Shown piece by piece: positions 8,194 to 8,199 of a stretch of 8,199 nucleotides of DNA. How positions within the stretch are numbered: position 1 is the stretch's first letter; each line of letters opens with the position of its first letter. The notes under the pieces were generated by a model. The model was given only the letters and a program-made list of their open reading frames with translations. It was not told where the DNA came from and made no database searches. The DNA comes from Acetobacteraceae bacterium (GTDB lineage: Bacteria; Pseudomonadota; Alphaproteobacteria; Acetobacterales; Acetobacteraceae): the NCBI GenBank assembly GCA_947475475.1, contig CANJOG010000066.1, forward strand, positions 1-8,199, in the 5' to 3' direction. Both the position numbers and the translations under genes were made by a program.

Positions 8194-8199
8194 GTGAAA
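8176..8199 (+). CDS. Start of a reading frame, probably IS3-family OrfA, 3' partial
   Basis: The ATG at 8176 is preceded by AAGGA with a six-base spacer, an excellent ribosome binding site. Eight codons (MKPQPSVK) are visible before the window ends. So short a fragment cannot be assigned by itself. The IS-like surroundings and the resemblance of MKPQPS to recalled OrfA N-termini suggest the first transposase ORF (helix-turn-helix DNA-binding protein) of an IS3-type element. The first codons double as the right arm of the inverted repeat. Confidence 0.45.

Larger units (their letters stand above)
8091..8199 (+). mobile_element. Probable left end of an insertion sequence (IS3-family-like), 3' partial
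   Basis: From about 8091 the sequence changes character. TGTCCCCCGTCAGCACC begins with the TG dinucleotide typical of IS3-family ends. It is followed by an AT-richer stretch (TTTGAGGTTGTGATTTAAGG), a perfect 16-bp inverted repeat and a well-formed start region with a frame beginning MKPQPSVK. From memory this N-terminus and layout resemble OrfA of IS3-family elements common in alphaproteobacteria. That is recall, not a search result. The right end, transposase core and target-site duplication lie outside the window, so both the family and the exact boundary are inferred. Confidence 0.5.

Overview
The window is GC-rich, densely coded DNA and looks like a core chromosomal segment of an alphaproteobacterium. 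The best clue is the gene order trpB-trpA-accD-folC, a classic alphaproteobacterial arrangement. Its protein sequences resemble Rhodospirillales/Acetobacteraceae-type homologues, but that finer placement is from memory and is not proven by the sequence.

Layout. (1) 1-876, + strand: the last 291 residues of a periplasmic branched-chain amino acid binding protein (LivJ/LivK type), closed by a strong intrinsic terminator at 916-948. (2) 958-1452, - strand: a small flavin reductase of the HpaC/RutF family, convergent with the LivK gene. (3) 1596-5862, - strand: a compact cluster transcribed in the order trpB, trpA, accD, folC. trpB and trpA overlap by 4 bp (GTGA), trpA and accD overlap by 4 bp (ATGA), and folC follows accD after 15 bp. 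It joins the last two steps of tryptophan synthesis, the carboxyltransferase beta subunit of acetyl-CoA carboxylase and folate polyglutamylation. trpF, which often precedes trpB in this lineage, is absent. (4) 5863-6080: a divergent intergenic region. (5) 6081-6917, + strand: glutamate racemase (murI) for peptidoglycan precursor supply, followed directly by a very stable hairpin. (6) 7047-7994, + strand: a luciferase-like (LLM class) flavin/F420 oxidoreductase of unknown substrate. (7) About 8091 to the right edge: what looks like the left end of an insertion sequence, probably IS3 family. It has a candidate terminal repeat beginning TGTCCCC, a perfect 16-bp inverted repeat around the ribosome binding site, and the first eight codons of a reading frame.

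Most of the window is ordinary housekeeping. I found no CRISPR array, tRNA, rRNA, defence system or clearly new system. The points most worth a second look are the RNA-hairpin architecture at the presumed IS end, the stable hairpin after murI, the coupled trpBA-accD-folC cluster lacking trpF, an altered loop in TrpA, and two probable TTG start codons.
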